Positions 22,138 to 34,239 of a stretch of DNA of 64,000 nt are shown here, one piece after another. Made by a program: the position numbers and the translations under genes. How positions within the stretch are numbered: position 1 is the stretch's first letter; each line of letters opens with the position of its first letter. This DNA is from Symsagittifera roscoffensis (lineage: Eukaryota; Xenacoelomorpha; Acoela; Convolutidae): assembly GCF_963678635.1 (NCBI RefSeq), contig NC_087065.1, positions 66,493,374 to 66,557,373 of the forward strand. Reading direction: 5' to 3'. The notes beneath the pieces are model-generated. The model worked only from the letters and a program-made list of their open reading frames with translations, did no database searches and was not told the DNA's origin.

Positions 22138-23860
22138 TAACGACTTAAAGATTGGAAAAGAAAGGAATCGGACGGTCCAAATTTGATAATTATTGGCCAA
22201 ATTCATGTTTCCAAACCAACATTAGTCCGGTTTTTTGAATTGTTCCAGTGCCGCACGGGGCTACCACGCTCATTTCGATTATTTTAGGCACATTCACTAG
22301 GAATCGCGGAAAAAGGCTTTCAGAACCTATATAGGTGGTAGAAAAAAAGGCCATTTTAACGAACGCGTTTTTGGCGATTTCTCAAAGACTAGCCAACCGA
22401 TCGGGATAATTTTGGTACCATAACTCGAAATTTCTGATCACTTTCCCGGACTGCAACCGTTTTTGGGTTGATAATCTCGGAAAAGAAAATTTTATTTAGA
22501 ATTTGTTGGTTCGGATGGTCCAAAATTTAAGGAACCCTCCGAGCGGCAGAAAATTTTAAAAGATCACATTTTTATCCTACTGGGAAGGTTGACCGTGTCA
22601 GCCAACCTGATTTTAAGTCAGTTACACCGCATTCGGAGGCTTTATCTCGGCAGAATAACCCTATTTCTTGATTTTTGGGGAAACCTCCGAAGTAACCCTC
22701 CGGAGTCAGCTAAGCTCCTCAGCAATCCTCCTTAGTGGAAATTTTCCACGAGACCCTCCAAAGAAGTTAAAACAACCCCCGCAGAGATTTTAGCTTGTTT
22801 TGACAACTTCTGAGACTACTTGGAGACCCTTCCAAGCGAGATTTTAAAAATTTGAAATTTTGAAGGAACCCTCCGAAGTAACCCTCCGGAGCGTACTAAG
22901 CCTCTTATTGACCCTCCTTAGTGAGTTTGAGGGGACCCTCCGAAGACCCTCCGAAGTAACACACCGAGGTAAGCCAAGTGGATTCTAGATCTGGTCTGAC
23001 GGAAGTACCTTAACCAAAACTGTTTTTTGATTGTTATTTTGGTTGAGTGGTTGCCTTGAGCTACCTAATAGGAAAACTCGGGCAATCCGGGAACACATAA
23101 AAGAAGACCTCGTTGGGTGTATTAGGCAAGTACACATTCACTTGAGAAAAAAAGTTGTTCCCTGCTCTCATGCACATGGGGCGTCCCGGGTGTGGGGCAG
23201 CTTTTTCATAGACTTTGGAGAATTTCGATCAGAGGTTGCCTTGAGCTACTTAGTAGGACAGCTCGGGCAAACGCAGGGCACCTAAAAGAAGACCTCGGTG
23301 AGTGTATTAGGCAAATACATACTCGCTTGAGAAGGCAGACAGTGTCCTGGGCTTCGTTCTTTTGGAGTGCTCCGATTGAGGGAGGTCTTTTTCTTTAAAA
23401 CTAAGGTTTATTGATCTATTTCTGAATCACCACTGCCTTTTTACAAAAGATTGTTTGATTTCAACAAAGCAGTGATTTGATAAAAGTGTGGCGGTAAATT
23501 GATACTGATGAAAGTTCGCTGTCACCTGCAGGATATTCTTATCTGATTATCAATTTTGTTTTGTGTATTGACTATATCTTGTGAATTTTGTTATACTGTT
23601 ATACTATACAACGGGGTTGAGTTAGCATTATATTAATACTGAGCAGGCCCTGTGTGTAACTTTAGCTGAGTCACTAATATTATCATCGAGAAATCTAAGA
23701 GACATCTTTGATACTGACGAAATCGAGTAGGCAGCGTTAAGTAAATTAACTTGAACTTAGTTGCGGTACGTGTACATCGCCATTAATTTGTACGAATATT
23801 ACTATTTATTTCAAAGTATGCAGCGTAGAGACTCGCTAGGATTGACTACTAAGATTCCCA
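21028..23860 (+). repeat. Tandem duplication unit A (LTR part + leader + first gag codons)
   Basis: This segment is followed head-to-tail by unit B (23861-26800). It spans the last ~1.1 kb of the LTR, the ~1.7-kb leader and the first 14 codons of gag (ATG at 23818), then jumps at an AAGATTCCCA/ATGTAGACG junction back into LTR sequence. The leader part is almost identical to unit B (about three differences seen in 1.3 kb) while the LTR part is visibly more diverged. Confidence 0.85.
22138..23817 (+). promoter_or_regulatory. Untranslated leader of the Gypsy element (unit A copy)
   Basis: Between LTR and gag. It has a cluster of CCCTCCG-containing 10-12-base repeats (22535-22960), a GAGGTAAGCC splice-donor-like site at 22969, and two direct ~115-base repeats (23047-23160 and 23238-23350, starting GGTTGCCTTGAGCTAC). 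No tRNA primer-binding site could be identified. The 84- and 68-codon frames at 23031 and 23192 lie on these repeats and are not supported as genes. Confidence 0.6.
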
Positions 23861-26800
23861 AATGTAGACGAAAGCTGATCAAAAGTCGTTTGACTGATGG
23901 CCTAAAAATAGTAACTTTTTACTTTGCCCTAAACAGACCAGAAAGTCAACTGGCAAGGTCGAGACGGTGAAAAACGAGTAGAATTAAGGTAACTGACGCC
24001 TCCAGGGGTATGCCCGAGTTAGATGCCTTAGTGACCTTTGTTGTACTATGGGGAAGGTACGTACCCTCCGCCTAGTACTATTTAGCTTTTTAACTTAGTT
24101 AAGACCGAAAATTCCGGGGGCCGAAGGGTTAGGTGGGAAAGCTAGAGCCCGCTTATCTCAAGGTCCCAGGACCAAAAACAATTAAAGAGAAAGCGTAAAA
24201 CCAAACAAAAATAGTGTATAACCAAGAAAAAACGAAAAAACAAATTTATTTGAAAATAAAAAAGTACCAAAAAACAGTAAAAAATCCAAAAAGACCAAAA
24301 ACAATCAAATACATAAAGTGACAGTTTATATGATATTTCCGGACGAGATGTGTTCTGACCTTCCTATTTGTTGTTGTGTCAGATTGATTTATATCATTCC
24401 TGATAGAAAAATTGTGTGTTTTGGTGACAGGTTGGGTACCCTCCCTTGAGTGTTATTTGAGTATTTAAGCACGTTAATGGTGATTTTGTCGGTGAACGGA
24501 GGGTAGAGTGTCGAGCTGACCGACGTGTTCCAGATTCAACATGGGCATCAGGGACAACATCCACAACGACTGGCACGATTGGCGCGGTCCGATTGTACCC
24601 TCCATTGATCAGGATTTTCCGAGTATTAATTCGGGTATTTTGGTGCAAATGAGGGTATAGTAATATTCATTAACGACTACTTATAGATTATTATCCTTAT
24701 TATATATTACTTTTCTCCTATTTAGACCCAAGAAACACCCAATTTTGTCTAAAATTGCTGATTTTCGACCAAAATTCAGGCCCCCAAATTTTTGAATATA
24801 CGAGCTTTTCCGAAGAGCAAAAAGCTTTTATGTAGGGAGTTGCTTTGTAGTTCGATCCACCTGACTAAAGAAACCGCGTGAAAAAGGACTCAGTGGAAAT
24901 TAGAAAAAATAAAGTTTTTTTGATCAAAATTTCGATAATTTTCCGAATTTTGTCAATTTGTTTTGGGGATCGAGTTTTTGAGTTTTTAGAATAAAAACAA
25001 AAAAAAATTTGCGTTAGGAGCGTGCTAGCATAACGTGCTCGGTTACAAGAGAAATTTTTGAGTTACCATCCAATTAGTTCTGTGGATAGAGCTAACGACT
25101 TAAAGATTGGAAAAGAAAGGAATCGGAGGGTCCAAATTTGATAATTATTGGCCAAATTCTTGTTTCCAAACCAATTTTGGTCCGGTTTTTTGAAATGTTC
25201 CAGTGCCGCACGGGGATACTACGCTTATTTCGATTATTTTAGGCACTTTCACTAGGAATTGCGGAAAAAGGCTTTCAGAACCTATATAGGCCATTTTAAC
25301 GAACGCGTTTTTGGCGATTTCTCAAAGACTAGCCAACCGATTGGGATAATTTTGGTACCATAAGTCGAAATTTCTGATCACTTTCCCGGACTGCAACCGT
25401 TTTTGGGTTGATAATCTCGGAAAAGAAAATTTTATTTATAATTTTTTGGTTCGGAGGCTCCAAATTTTAAGGAACCCTCCGAGCGGCAGAAAATTTTATA
25501 AGATCACATTTTTATCCTACTGGGAAGGTTGACCGTGTCAGCCAACCTGATTTTAAGTCAGTTACACCGCATTCGGAGGCTTTATCTCGGCAGAATAACC
25601 CTATTTCTTGATTTTTGGGGAAACCTCCGAAGTAACCCTCCGGAGTCAGCTAAGCTCCTCAGCAATCCTCCTTAGTGGAAATTTTCCACGAGACCCTCCA
25701 AAGAAGTTAAAACAACCCCCGCAGAGATTTTAGCTTGTTTTGACAACTTCTGAGACTACTTGGAGACCCTTCCAAGCGAGATTTTAAAAATTTGAAATTT
25801 TGAAGGAACCCTCCGAAGTAACCCTCCGGAGCGTACTAAGCCTCTTATTGACCCTCCTTAGTGAGTTTGAGGGGACCCTCCGAAGACCCTCCGAAGTAAC
25901 ACACCGAGGTAAGCCAAGTGGATTCTAGATCTGGTCTGACGGAAGTACCTTAACCAAAACTGTTTTTTGATTGTTATTTTGGTTGAGTGGTTGCCTTGAG
26001 CTACCTAATAGGAAAACTCGGGCAATCCGGGAACACATAAAAGAAGACCTCGTTGGGTGTATTAGGCAAGTACACATTCACTTGAGAAAAAAAGTTGTTC
26101 CCTGCTCTCATGCACATGGGGCGTCCCGGGTGTGGGGCAGCTTTTTCATAGACTTTGGAGAATTTCGATCAGAGGTTGCCTTGAGCTACTTAGTAGGACA
26201 GCTCGGGCAAACGCAGGGCACCTAAAAGAAGACCTCGGTGAGTGTATTAGGCAAATACATACTCGCTTGAGAAGGCAGACAGTGTCCTGGGCTTCGTTCT
26301 TTTGGAGTGCTCCGATTGAGGGAGGTCTTTTTCTTTAAAACTAAGGTTTATTGATCTATTTCTGAATCACCACTGCCTTTTTACAAAAGATTGTTTGATT
26401 TCAACAAAGCAGTGATTTGATAAGAGTGTGGCGGTAAATTGATACTGATGAAAGTTCGCTGTCACCTGCAGGATATTCTTATCTGATTATCAATTTTGTT
26501 TTGTGTATTGACTATATCTTGTGAATTTTGTTATACTGTTATACTATACAACGGGGTTGAGTTAGCATTATATTAATACTGAGCAGGCCCTGTGTGTAAC
26601 TTTAGCTGAGTCACTAATATTATCATCGAGAAATCTAAGAGACATCTTTGATACTGACGAAATCGAGTAGGCAGCGTTAAGTAAATTAACTTGAACTTAG
26701 TTGCGGTACGTGTACATTGCCATTAATTTGTACGAATTTTACTATTTATTTCAAAGTATGCAGCGTAGAGACTCGCTAGGATTGACTACTAAGATTCCCA
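23861..26800 (+). repeat. Tandem duplication unit B
   Basis: Second copy of unit A, which continues into the full gag. Relative to unit A it has about 100 extra bases near 24140-24250 and lacks about 25 bases near 25288. Frames at 25971 and 26132 duplicate those at 23031 and 23192. Confidence 0.85.
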
Positions 26801-29591
26801 GGTTGAGCAAGGGAAGCACGCGAAAGTTTAGAACTAGGCGTAGCCAATCTTCGTTTAGCAGCGTTTCCGACGTTTTTGCTGACAACGAATTGCCTAAAGG
26901 TCAAGCTGATCTTTCAGTGAGCGGAATGAAACTAAGAAGCGAGAAGAACCTCGATGGCAATCAAGGGCAAAGCGCCGAGGGCGGACCGGCGAGCGAGACG
27001 CTTGTGGACCCTTTTGACGAAGGGGAACGAACGTTTATTCGACCCGACTTTGAGCCGAGCGAGGACCTCGAACGGGAGGAAGTCGAGAGGACGGAGGAGG
27101 CCTCGGAGCGTTCCGAGTCGAGCCGCGAGAGGAAGTTTTGTTCAGGGAAATGTCCAAATCAGAGACCAAGAGTCCTAAGTTGAGAAAAGAACATTTACAT
27201 CCGGCTAATACCCACTCATCTCTGGCCAAGCAGAGCAAGAACGCGATGATGTCGAGTATAAGCCCGAATGAAGAACAAACGGGTTCGAAGGCCAAGAAAA
27301 GCTGGAAGTCTTTGTACGATGAGCGCATGGCGTCACTACAAACTGAAGGTCTATCTTCCAGTTATGACCGTCTTGAGATAACCAACCCGGATGTGAACTT
27401 CACGCCGTGCCCAAGGAACGACATGAGCAGGAAGGCGTTGTCCGCCTCGCCGACCAGGCCCATGTCTGATGGGATAACGATGGGAGCGTCCTCAACGTTC
27501 GACAGGTTGATGATGTCGATGGGCAAGCAAAAGGGCGGCGCGTCATCAAGTACCAGGCTGCAACCGCAGTTGACCTCATCTTCTCTGGGGCTAACCCAGA
27601 CATTGGGGGCGGCTGGCGATATAAGTGATATGTTTGCTGGCGTAAAGACAGGCCTGGAAGAACTGCGACGGGAAATGACTAAAATAATAGATCAAGACGA
27701 CGAGAGAGCTCACCAGGGTCGAGAGAATTTGCGAGATGAACTGACACACGTGAAGTCGCAAGCTAGAGTCGATCAGGCTCAATTGATTCGCAACACCGAT
27801 CAATGCCTGGCGGAGAGCTTGGCACAGGCAAACAAGGAGTCAGAGGAAAAAGAGGCTAGGATGACAAGAGATATCGAGCGATTGTTGAACCATCATGCTA
27901 ATACCTATGCTCATACGATGACTAGCCTGGAAAAAAGGTTAGATGCCAAATCTGACCTGATGATGCGGAAGCTTGACGAGATCTTAAACGGAAGCAATCG
28001 GGTGGAGCGTTCCAACCCAAGGGAGCGCTCACGCCAGGCGAATGATGGAGATGGAGCAGGCAGCTATGCCGGGGCCCAGCAAAATTCGAGAGTGAATTAC
28101 TAATCTAGGAATAGGAAGCGGCCCAGAGCAGCCCCGTCGAGACCAGGTTGGACGACCCCGGTCCCACCGGAGACGGATGCCACCCGGAGACAAGATTGCC
28201 CACTTTGCCACAAGTCAGATCGGTGCCAGATCTGACTAGGCTCTTACAGGACACGACGATGTATGCTTCGATGTTTGAGCCTCTGAATAGATCTCTGGAG
28301 ACATTCATCACCTAACTCTCGAAGTCAGACGAGAGAGGAGAGAGGTCAAGAAGGACATTGAAAAAGCCGAAATCATACAAAGACGAGTCAGACGGCCGCA
28401 TTGACACCTGGATAGAGGTGATGAACTTGCACTTTGAAGAAGTAATCTCTCAAAGAAATAGGAATGCAGCGCACTGACAAGCAACCGCCCTGAATTGGGG
28501 GGTACCGCCCTGAATTGCGTAATGGCGAAAAGGGCCAATGAGCGAGACAGCGCTAGCAAGATATTTGACATCCTGCTGAATCGTTTCGGCTCTGGAGTAG
28601 AAGAGCATCAGGCTATGGTGAAGTTCGAGAAGAGGCGTCAAAGAGATGACGAATCCATAGACAAGTTTTTGGACGACCTTGATAACTTAGGAGGAGAAGC
28701 AACCCGGATGAGAGAACATCCGAGCGGAACTTAGTGATTGCCTCGAAGTTCATGGATGGAGTGAGGAGTGAAGAGTTAAAAACAATGCTAGCGACACACT
28801 TCACCCTGTCGCTTGGCCAGGTACCCACGCCCGATGATTTGCGTATGAAGTCGCGTGAGTACTTGCTCATAAAACTGAGAGCGCAAAACCGTTACAGCAA
28901 TTATGGCAACTACAGTGGAACAAACACTAGCGCGAACTCCAGTTGGTACAAACCTCTTGACGACATGGATAAGAGGAGGTAATGTCCGAATTGTGGCTCG
29001 ATGGACCACCATCTTTCCGCATTTTCTGCTTACAAACAGAACATGAAGGCGATAGGCCACTTTCTGGACGACATTGATGCGACCGACGAGGACCACGAAG
29101 AGTACGTTAGAGGACTCATTATGAAGTATGAGTCGAGGTGCTTCGTCAGTAATTTGGAGGGACACTTCAAGTCGGACTGCACTCAATTTTGGGATGCAGT
29201 GGCGGACGCGAAACATCCCCGCCATTAAGAAGCGCTTTCGGGCGTCAAAGCCAGTCGAGCACTTCTGATGAACGAGGCTGAGTCTCGAAGAAAAGAGACG
29301 ACACCGAGCACTTTTACGACTAAGAAGGTGAAGACCTTGCCTGACGATGTGGTAGCCTCGAGCCTGGAGGCAGAGTCGGCCGACCCGCTCAAGGTGGATT
29401 ATGGTTTGGCGGCAAGGACAGCGTTGCAGAATGTCCAACAGGAGCTAGCCACGAAGGACGTTGAGCAATGGGTGAGGTCGGAACTAGAGAGCGCAGATCT
29501 TCGGGAAAAATTTGACATTTTGAGTAAAACAACGAAAGAGGACAAACAGGAACCCAGAAAGCAGGGACTAAAGCTAAATGTCATATCGTAG
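26758..29591 (+). pseudogene. Gag of the Gypsy element (broken)
   Basis: Gag forms the particle shell and binds element RNA. It starts at ATG 26758 (M-Q-R-R-D-S), is acidic and Arg/Ser-rich to about 27140, then shifts frame. Codons at 27138-28103 give a disordered part followed by a coiled-coil-like stretch (27640-27980). A short region to 28490 is broken. The capsid-like part runs from 28495 into 28734-28979. After a TAA at 28980 come two zinc-knuckle remnants: C-P-N-C with H but Phe in the last Cys position (28983), and C-F-V-S...H...C (about 29139) with Ser for the second Cys. A further stop at 29226 precedes a charged C-terminal region ending at 29591. Two frameshifts, at least three stops and lost zinc ligands show it is dead. 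It overlaps the protease frame by 14 bases (+1). Confidence 0.75.
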
Positions 29592-30477
29592 AACTTTCGG
29601 CATGACGAAAGAAGGGACGAAGATAATATCCATTATTTCAGTCGCAGGACACCAGGTGGTCAAGAACTTGAATGAACCGTCCGAGATTACGCTGGTCCAC
29701 CTGGACATTTATGCAGACTACCTGAGGGAGAAGGATCCCATGCTGGACTCCAGGGCAGTGCGAGCGCTACTCACGGCAGGAGGTCCGAGGCTGATGAGAG
29801 TGGATGGACATTACATCGAAGTCTCTGGCCCATATCTGATTCTGATTATTGTGGACGGCATCAATACCTACACAAAAATTCACGTAACTGATGCGAGTGA
29901 TCAGGTAGGCCGTATATACATTGGTCAAGAAGAGCTGAAGGTACAACGAATCGGACATAATGCCATGCTCGAACAAGATGCGGTCCATATAGGTTGCGAA
30001 GCCTATCTGGTCGTACACGTGCTGTATGTGCAGGGTAGACAACTTTCAGTGAAAGGATTGTTAGACACAGGAGCAGTGGTCAGTGTCATGCCGGTCAAAA
30101 CCGGGACTGACATGGGCTTCGACAGATCGGATCTGATACGGACAAACATCAGACTGGCAGCTGCCAATCAGGGAGCAATCTATGTGACTGGACGGACCCC
30201 AATTATACCACTACAGCTTGGAGGAAGACATCTCTGGATGAGCTTTCTGGTAGTGGAAAATTTGGACGAATCCGATCAATTCATCCTGGGGACGGACTGC
30301 GTACGCAACTTTGATGTCATGATCGACCTCAATGACGGGTTGATTAGGATCAAAGATCCTGAGAGAAAGTATGAAAGGAAACCTCATAATAAGATCTTAA
30401 ATAACCAGGCAAAGGTGACAGTTTTTTTGGATCGAAAGGTTAGATTGAAGCCAAATCAAGCAAGTAGCGACGTTTAG
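29578..30477 (+). CDS. Aspartic protease region of the Gypsy element
   Basis: A 299-codon open frame. The catalytic signature L-L-D-T-G-A-V-V-S-V-M-P is at 30058-30093 (residues ~161-172), and the second conserved block F-I-L-G-T-D-C lies about 60-70 residues later, both as in Ty3/Gypsy-type retropepsins. The ~160 residues before the signature are a conserved-looking domain of unknown role. The frame starts 14 bases before the gag stop in the +1 frame, so it was probably made by frameshifting or the offset is a later indel. The protease domain looks intact. Confidence 0.8.
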   Translation: MSYRRTFGMTKEGTKIISIISVAGHQVVKNLNEPSEITLVHLDIYADYLREKDPMLDSRAVRALLTAGGPRLMRVDGHYIEVSGPYLILIIVDGINTYTKIHVTDASDQVGRIYIGQEELKVQRIGHNAMLEQDAVHIGCEAYLVVHVLYVQGRQLSVKGLLDTGAVVSVMPVKTGTDMGFDRSDLIRTNIRLAAANQGAIYVTGRTPIIPLQLGGRHLWMSFLVVENLDESDQFILGTDCVRNFDVMIDLNDGLIRIKDPERKYERKPHNKILNNQAKVTVFLDRKVRLKPNQASSDV

Positions 30478-31228
30478 GATGAGGAACTTGAATGAACTCA
30501 GTAATGACAGACAGGTGTGTCTGGTACCAAATCCATACATTAAAAGCTCGGCTATTTTAAAATAAAATAAAGGTTTTGGCCAGGGGTGATCCTGTCCCAT
30601 TGGATCTGCTAGTCCGATCCAATCTGGTGCAGCAAGAGCTTACCAGGCTGGGTTTGAACAGCATAGCCGTGCTAAATAGGACAGTGAACGTGGCGCCGGA
30701 CGTCATGTGGAAGCTCCGTGACTTGCTGGATAGAGAAGTCGACAGACATGATCGTGAGTGGATGGAGACCATCCAACAGTTGACCGTCACTGAGAGAACA
30801 GAGAAGAGACAAGTGACCATTCGCAGTCGCGATGTGGAACAGGATTGCCGGTCGATAGTGAACCAGCTGGTGACCTCAATGCCGAAGGATGACTTGCTGA
30901 GGACTTCGTTCACGGAACATCGGACATCGACTCATGTCCAAGCCACTGAAGAAGTCAGGGTCAAGTCAAAATCCAGCTTCACGAGAAAGATACATTTCAC
31001 GGATGCAAGGGAAGAATATGAGCCGAGCTCGGATTGTTCATCCGGGGAGGAGACACTGTGCGGGGATTTAGGCACTTTCGAGCCCGGACAGGATGACTTG
31101 TCCGGGGAGACAATGTTGGGACAACCAAAGGACAGAATATTGTCCGGGGAGCCGGGTTCAAGGCGACCAAGGGACAAAATTTTCTTGGAGAGTCGAGAAA
31201 CGTCACACACAGATCGGAACACAAGGAT
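30478..31228 (+). pseudogene. Protease-to-RT linker region; reverse transcriptase missing
   Basis: After the TAG at 30475 a conserved-looking region continues; 30576-31228 is open and mostly charged, with four T/L-S-G-E-like repeats (TCCGGGGAG at 31039, 31100, 31143 and similar) near 31035-31160. A frame change near 31220-31240 joins it to the integrase part. Reverse transcriptase and RNase H should lie here, but no Y-x-D-D, no D-A-S RNase H block and no room for about 1.3 kb of coding sequence is present. The element is thus an internal-deletion derivative. Confidence 0.65.
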
Positions 31229-32935
31229 GTGGAATCCATTGGCTCGAGTGATGTGCCCCCTACCCACTCGGGGTCTCAGTCGTGGGAAAACCCATCGGAG
31301 ACTACTTCCAAGTCGGATGTTTCGGAGATTGCAATTCATTCCTTGTTGGTGGAATGGAAACAGCGCGGGTTGGACCGGGAAATGCATCAGGATCCGGACA
31401 GAGACAGGTATACCTCTGATGAGGAGGGCACTATAGTGGACAATGCCGCAGAGGAGCTTGAACTGATAGCTGTGTCAAAACGCCCAACCATATTACTGGC
31501 ACATAGTACGGTCGTCCGTACCAATCTGGAGCTATCTGTGCAGGAAGCAACACCTTTGAAGAAGATATGGTGTTTCAAGTTGATGGATTATGCTCATACT
31601 CCGGAGATAATGAGCGGGCAATTGAACGTGGTAAAGGCATATCTAAAAGCCAGATACCGGCTGTCGGACCTCCTAAGGGCTCAACGAAATGATAGAATGA
31701 CGAGCAATCTGAAAACATGGATCGAGAACGGGGCACCTGACAAGGGAGATTTGGAGGAAGACAGCTATAAAATTTTGAAGCAATTTTACATGAAGAGAAA
31801 AGATCTGTTGTACCTGAACAAAGACGGGATCGTAGCCTGTAAACGAAAGGAAGAGGACAAAGTGTTTTACAAGTATAACTCAATTGTGTTACCACAGTTA
31901 TACCAGACCGAATTGCTCTTTCGTTCACATGACCAGATGGGCAATCAAGGCGTGGACAAAGTGTACAACAGAATACAGAAACGATTCGAATGGCCTGGTT
32001 TGAAGAAGGTTTGTGAAAAGTGGATCTCTGCATCATTGTCGTGTCAACAGGCGAAAGAACCTAAGATTCCCTCTGCAGTCAATAGAGTCACCGGGATTCA
32101 ACGAAGTAGAGCAAATTGATCACCAGAAGATATGCATGACGGCCACGGGCTACAATCAGGTGCTGGTAATGATTGATCATTTTACGAAATATGCAGAGGC
32201 AGCCCCCTGCAAGACAGCATCAGCGGAAGAAACATGCCATCACTTGATAAATGTGTGGATAGCGAGGCACGGCTGCCCCATCACATTCCAATCGGACAAT
32301 GGCAAAGCATTCGTGGGTGATCTCACGAAGGAGTTAATGAAAAGGTCGCAGGTGGCATAGGCCCACTCGACCACTTATCACCCACAAATGAATGGCCTAG
32401 TCGAGAGGAAAAATCGCATGCTGGTATCCATGTTGAGAGTCTATTGCTCACGCTACATAGATGACTGGGATAAACACTTGTCGCAAGTGATGGGTGCTTT
32501 TAACAGCACAGAGCATTCCACCACGGGAATAAGTCCGCATGTGATGCTAACTGGTCACGAAAAAGCTCTTCCGTTAACGTTCTTCTACCCTGAGTATGAA
32601 GGGAAGAAAACAGCACCACAGACGTACGTGCGCGATGTTATAAGGAGACAGCAGGACCTCAATGACTTATGCAGGAGGAACACGCAACAGGCGCAAATTA
32701 GACAAAAAAGGAGGTTTGATAAAAAGGACTGCCGATGCAAATGCCTACTCAGTTGGCGATTACGTCTGGGTATTCCAGGAAGTAGTTCCACCAAAAGGAA
32801 CCCAAAAATTATTAAAGAAATGGCGCGGCCCATTTCAGATAACAGAGGTGCACCAAGGAGGTCGTTTTTATAGATTGAGCACTGGAAGAGCAGCTCATTA
32901 CGAAAACATCAAACCACACAATGCCTCATAAGAGG
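31229..32935 (+). pseudogene. Integrase of the Gypsy element (broken)
   Basis: Integrase inserts element cDNA. The N-terminal zinc-binding part is at about 31900-32060: H-D-Q-M-G-N-Q-G then E-W-P-G and S-C-Q-Q, with an Asn and a Ser where the second His and first Cys are normally found. The core follows in another frame from 32100: M-I-D-H-F-T-K-Y, F-Q-S-D-N-G-K-A-F near 32290, a TAG at 32358, then N-G-L-V-E-R-K-N near 32390-32415, giving the D, D and E of the catalytic triad. After another frame change near 32720 the C-terminal barrel (Y-V-W-V-F-Q, W-R-G-P-F-Q-I-T) ends at 32931. Similar to Ty3/Gypsy integrases in order and spacing. Confidence 0.85.
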
Positions 32936-32955
32936 ATTGGTGCATCCCAGCGGAC

Positions 32956-34239
32956 ATGCAAGAGGGAGACTATTTGATAGTGGATCCTGCTTGTGAGGTG
33001 AATGAAAAGGGTACTCGCGACAAAAATGACGGGAATGAGGTGGTGGATGATTGCGATCTACCACTGGACCTGGAGTTGACCGAGCGAGTAGAGGTGGACG
33101 ACGAAACTCTACCTTATGACGAAAAGGACTGGGACTGCCCAGAACAAACTGAAATTGACAAAGGAATACAACCTGACTTTCCTCTCACCATGGCGACACT
33201 CCAGAGCAAGAAAGGAAGGAATAAGAAGAAGTACAACCCGTATGGCAAGGATTTCGTCACAGACAGGATAGTTTTAAGTGATATGATGGACTCGCTGTTA
33301 GGACTGGATGAAGTGGCGGTGCCAAAAGAGATTGACTTGGTGAACGACATGGATCAGGATTGGATCGACGGTCGTTCAGAACCGGAAGTGGAGTTCGAAC
33401 CAGAAGAAGAGCAGACTCATGAGCAGGAACTAACGAACTTGCGAGTGCTCGATTGGCTCCATGATCTGCCGGCAGATCCTAAAGAGACAATCTTGACGAT
33501 TCAGGTCGTCAATAAAGACGGCATCAAATACGTCAGTCATGACAATACCGAGTCCACCTGGGTCGCCACAGATGGCCCTCTACGCGTTCCACAATCCAAC
33601 CTCGATCTGCTCGGTTTTGGGCGATCGACAGGGACGTCGATGGATTTTTTTGTCCGGGGAGTGGGGGTAAGACTCACCCACGCCGAAAACCTGATCAACA
33701 AAAAAATAAAATTGGCAAGAGAAACTGGAGAACTGGAAACGGAAGGCGAGAACGCTAAAAAACCACCTTTTGGACGAATTTTTGAATCTTATTTTGACCT
33801 ACCGAACCATTATTCAAATAATATCGTCATAACGGACAGCGATAACCGCGGATGTAAGCTTCAAAACAGCACTAGCGGCTGACTTTAAAAGAGAGTATAA
33901 GAATATCGGGTTTTTATGGAAACAGAGGCCTGGTGTGGGAGGGATGATAGCGTTGCCCTCTGTTGCATCACAGATACCAGGGAAATATTTGTGTTTCCCG
34001 GTTACTAAGCTAAGGCCACTGATAGGCAACACGTAAATCCAGAGAGCTTGGTAATGGCCTTGACTCGACCTAGGGATTTTCTGGTTGAGAGAGGAGTGAC
34101 CTCTCTCTCGTTACCAGTCTATAATCCCAATAGGGGAAAGCTACATCCGAGAGAGTTGTACGCCCTTGTACACGTGATATTTTCAGAAACTGACATAGAG
34201 GTTTACTTACATAAAAAGTACTATCTGAGCATATGCTAG
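32956..34239 (+). pseudogene. C-terminal extension of pol, function unknown
   Basis: A 308-codon frame (32956-33882) in the same frame as the integrase C-terminus, separated from it by one TAA (32929), and an in-frame remnant at 34048-34239. It is acidic (many Asp/Glu) for the first ~150 residues, then has a globular-looking part (S-T-W-V-A, L-L-G-F-G-R-S-T-G-T-S, T-H-A-E-N-L). The last piece reads R-E-L-Y-A-L-V-H-V-I-F. I recognise it only as the extension that accompanies this integrase type; its role is unknown. Confidence 0.6.

Noticed and set aside
23031-23398. Open frames of 84 and 68 codons, repeated identically at 25971-26338
   Set aside because: They sit on the duplicated non-coding leader; identity follows from the recent duplication, and the frames lie across direct DNA repeats.
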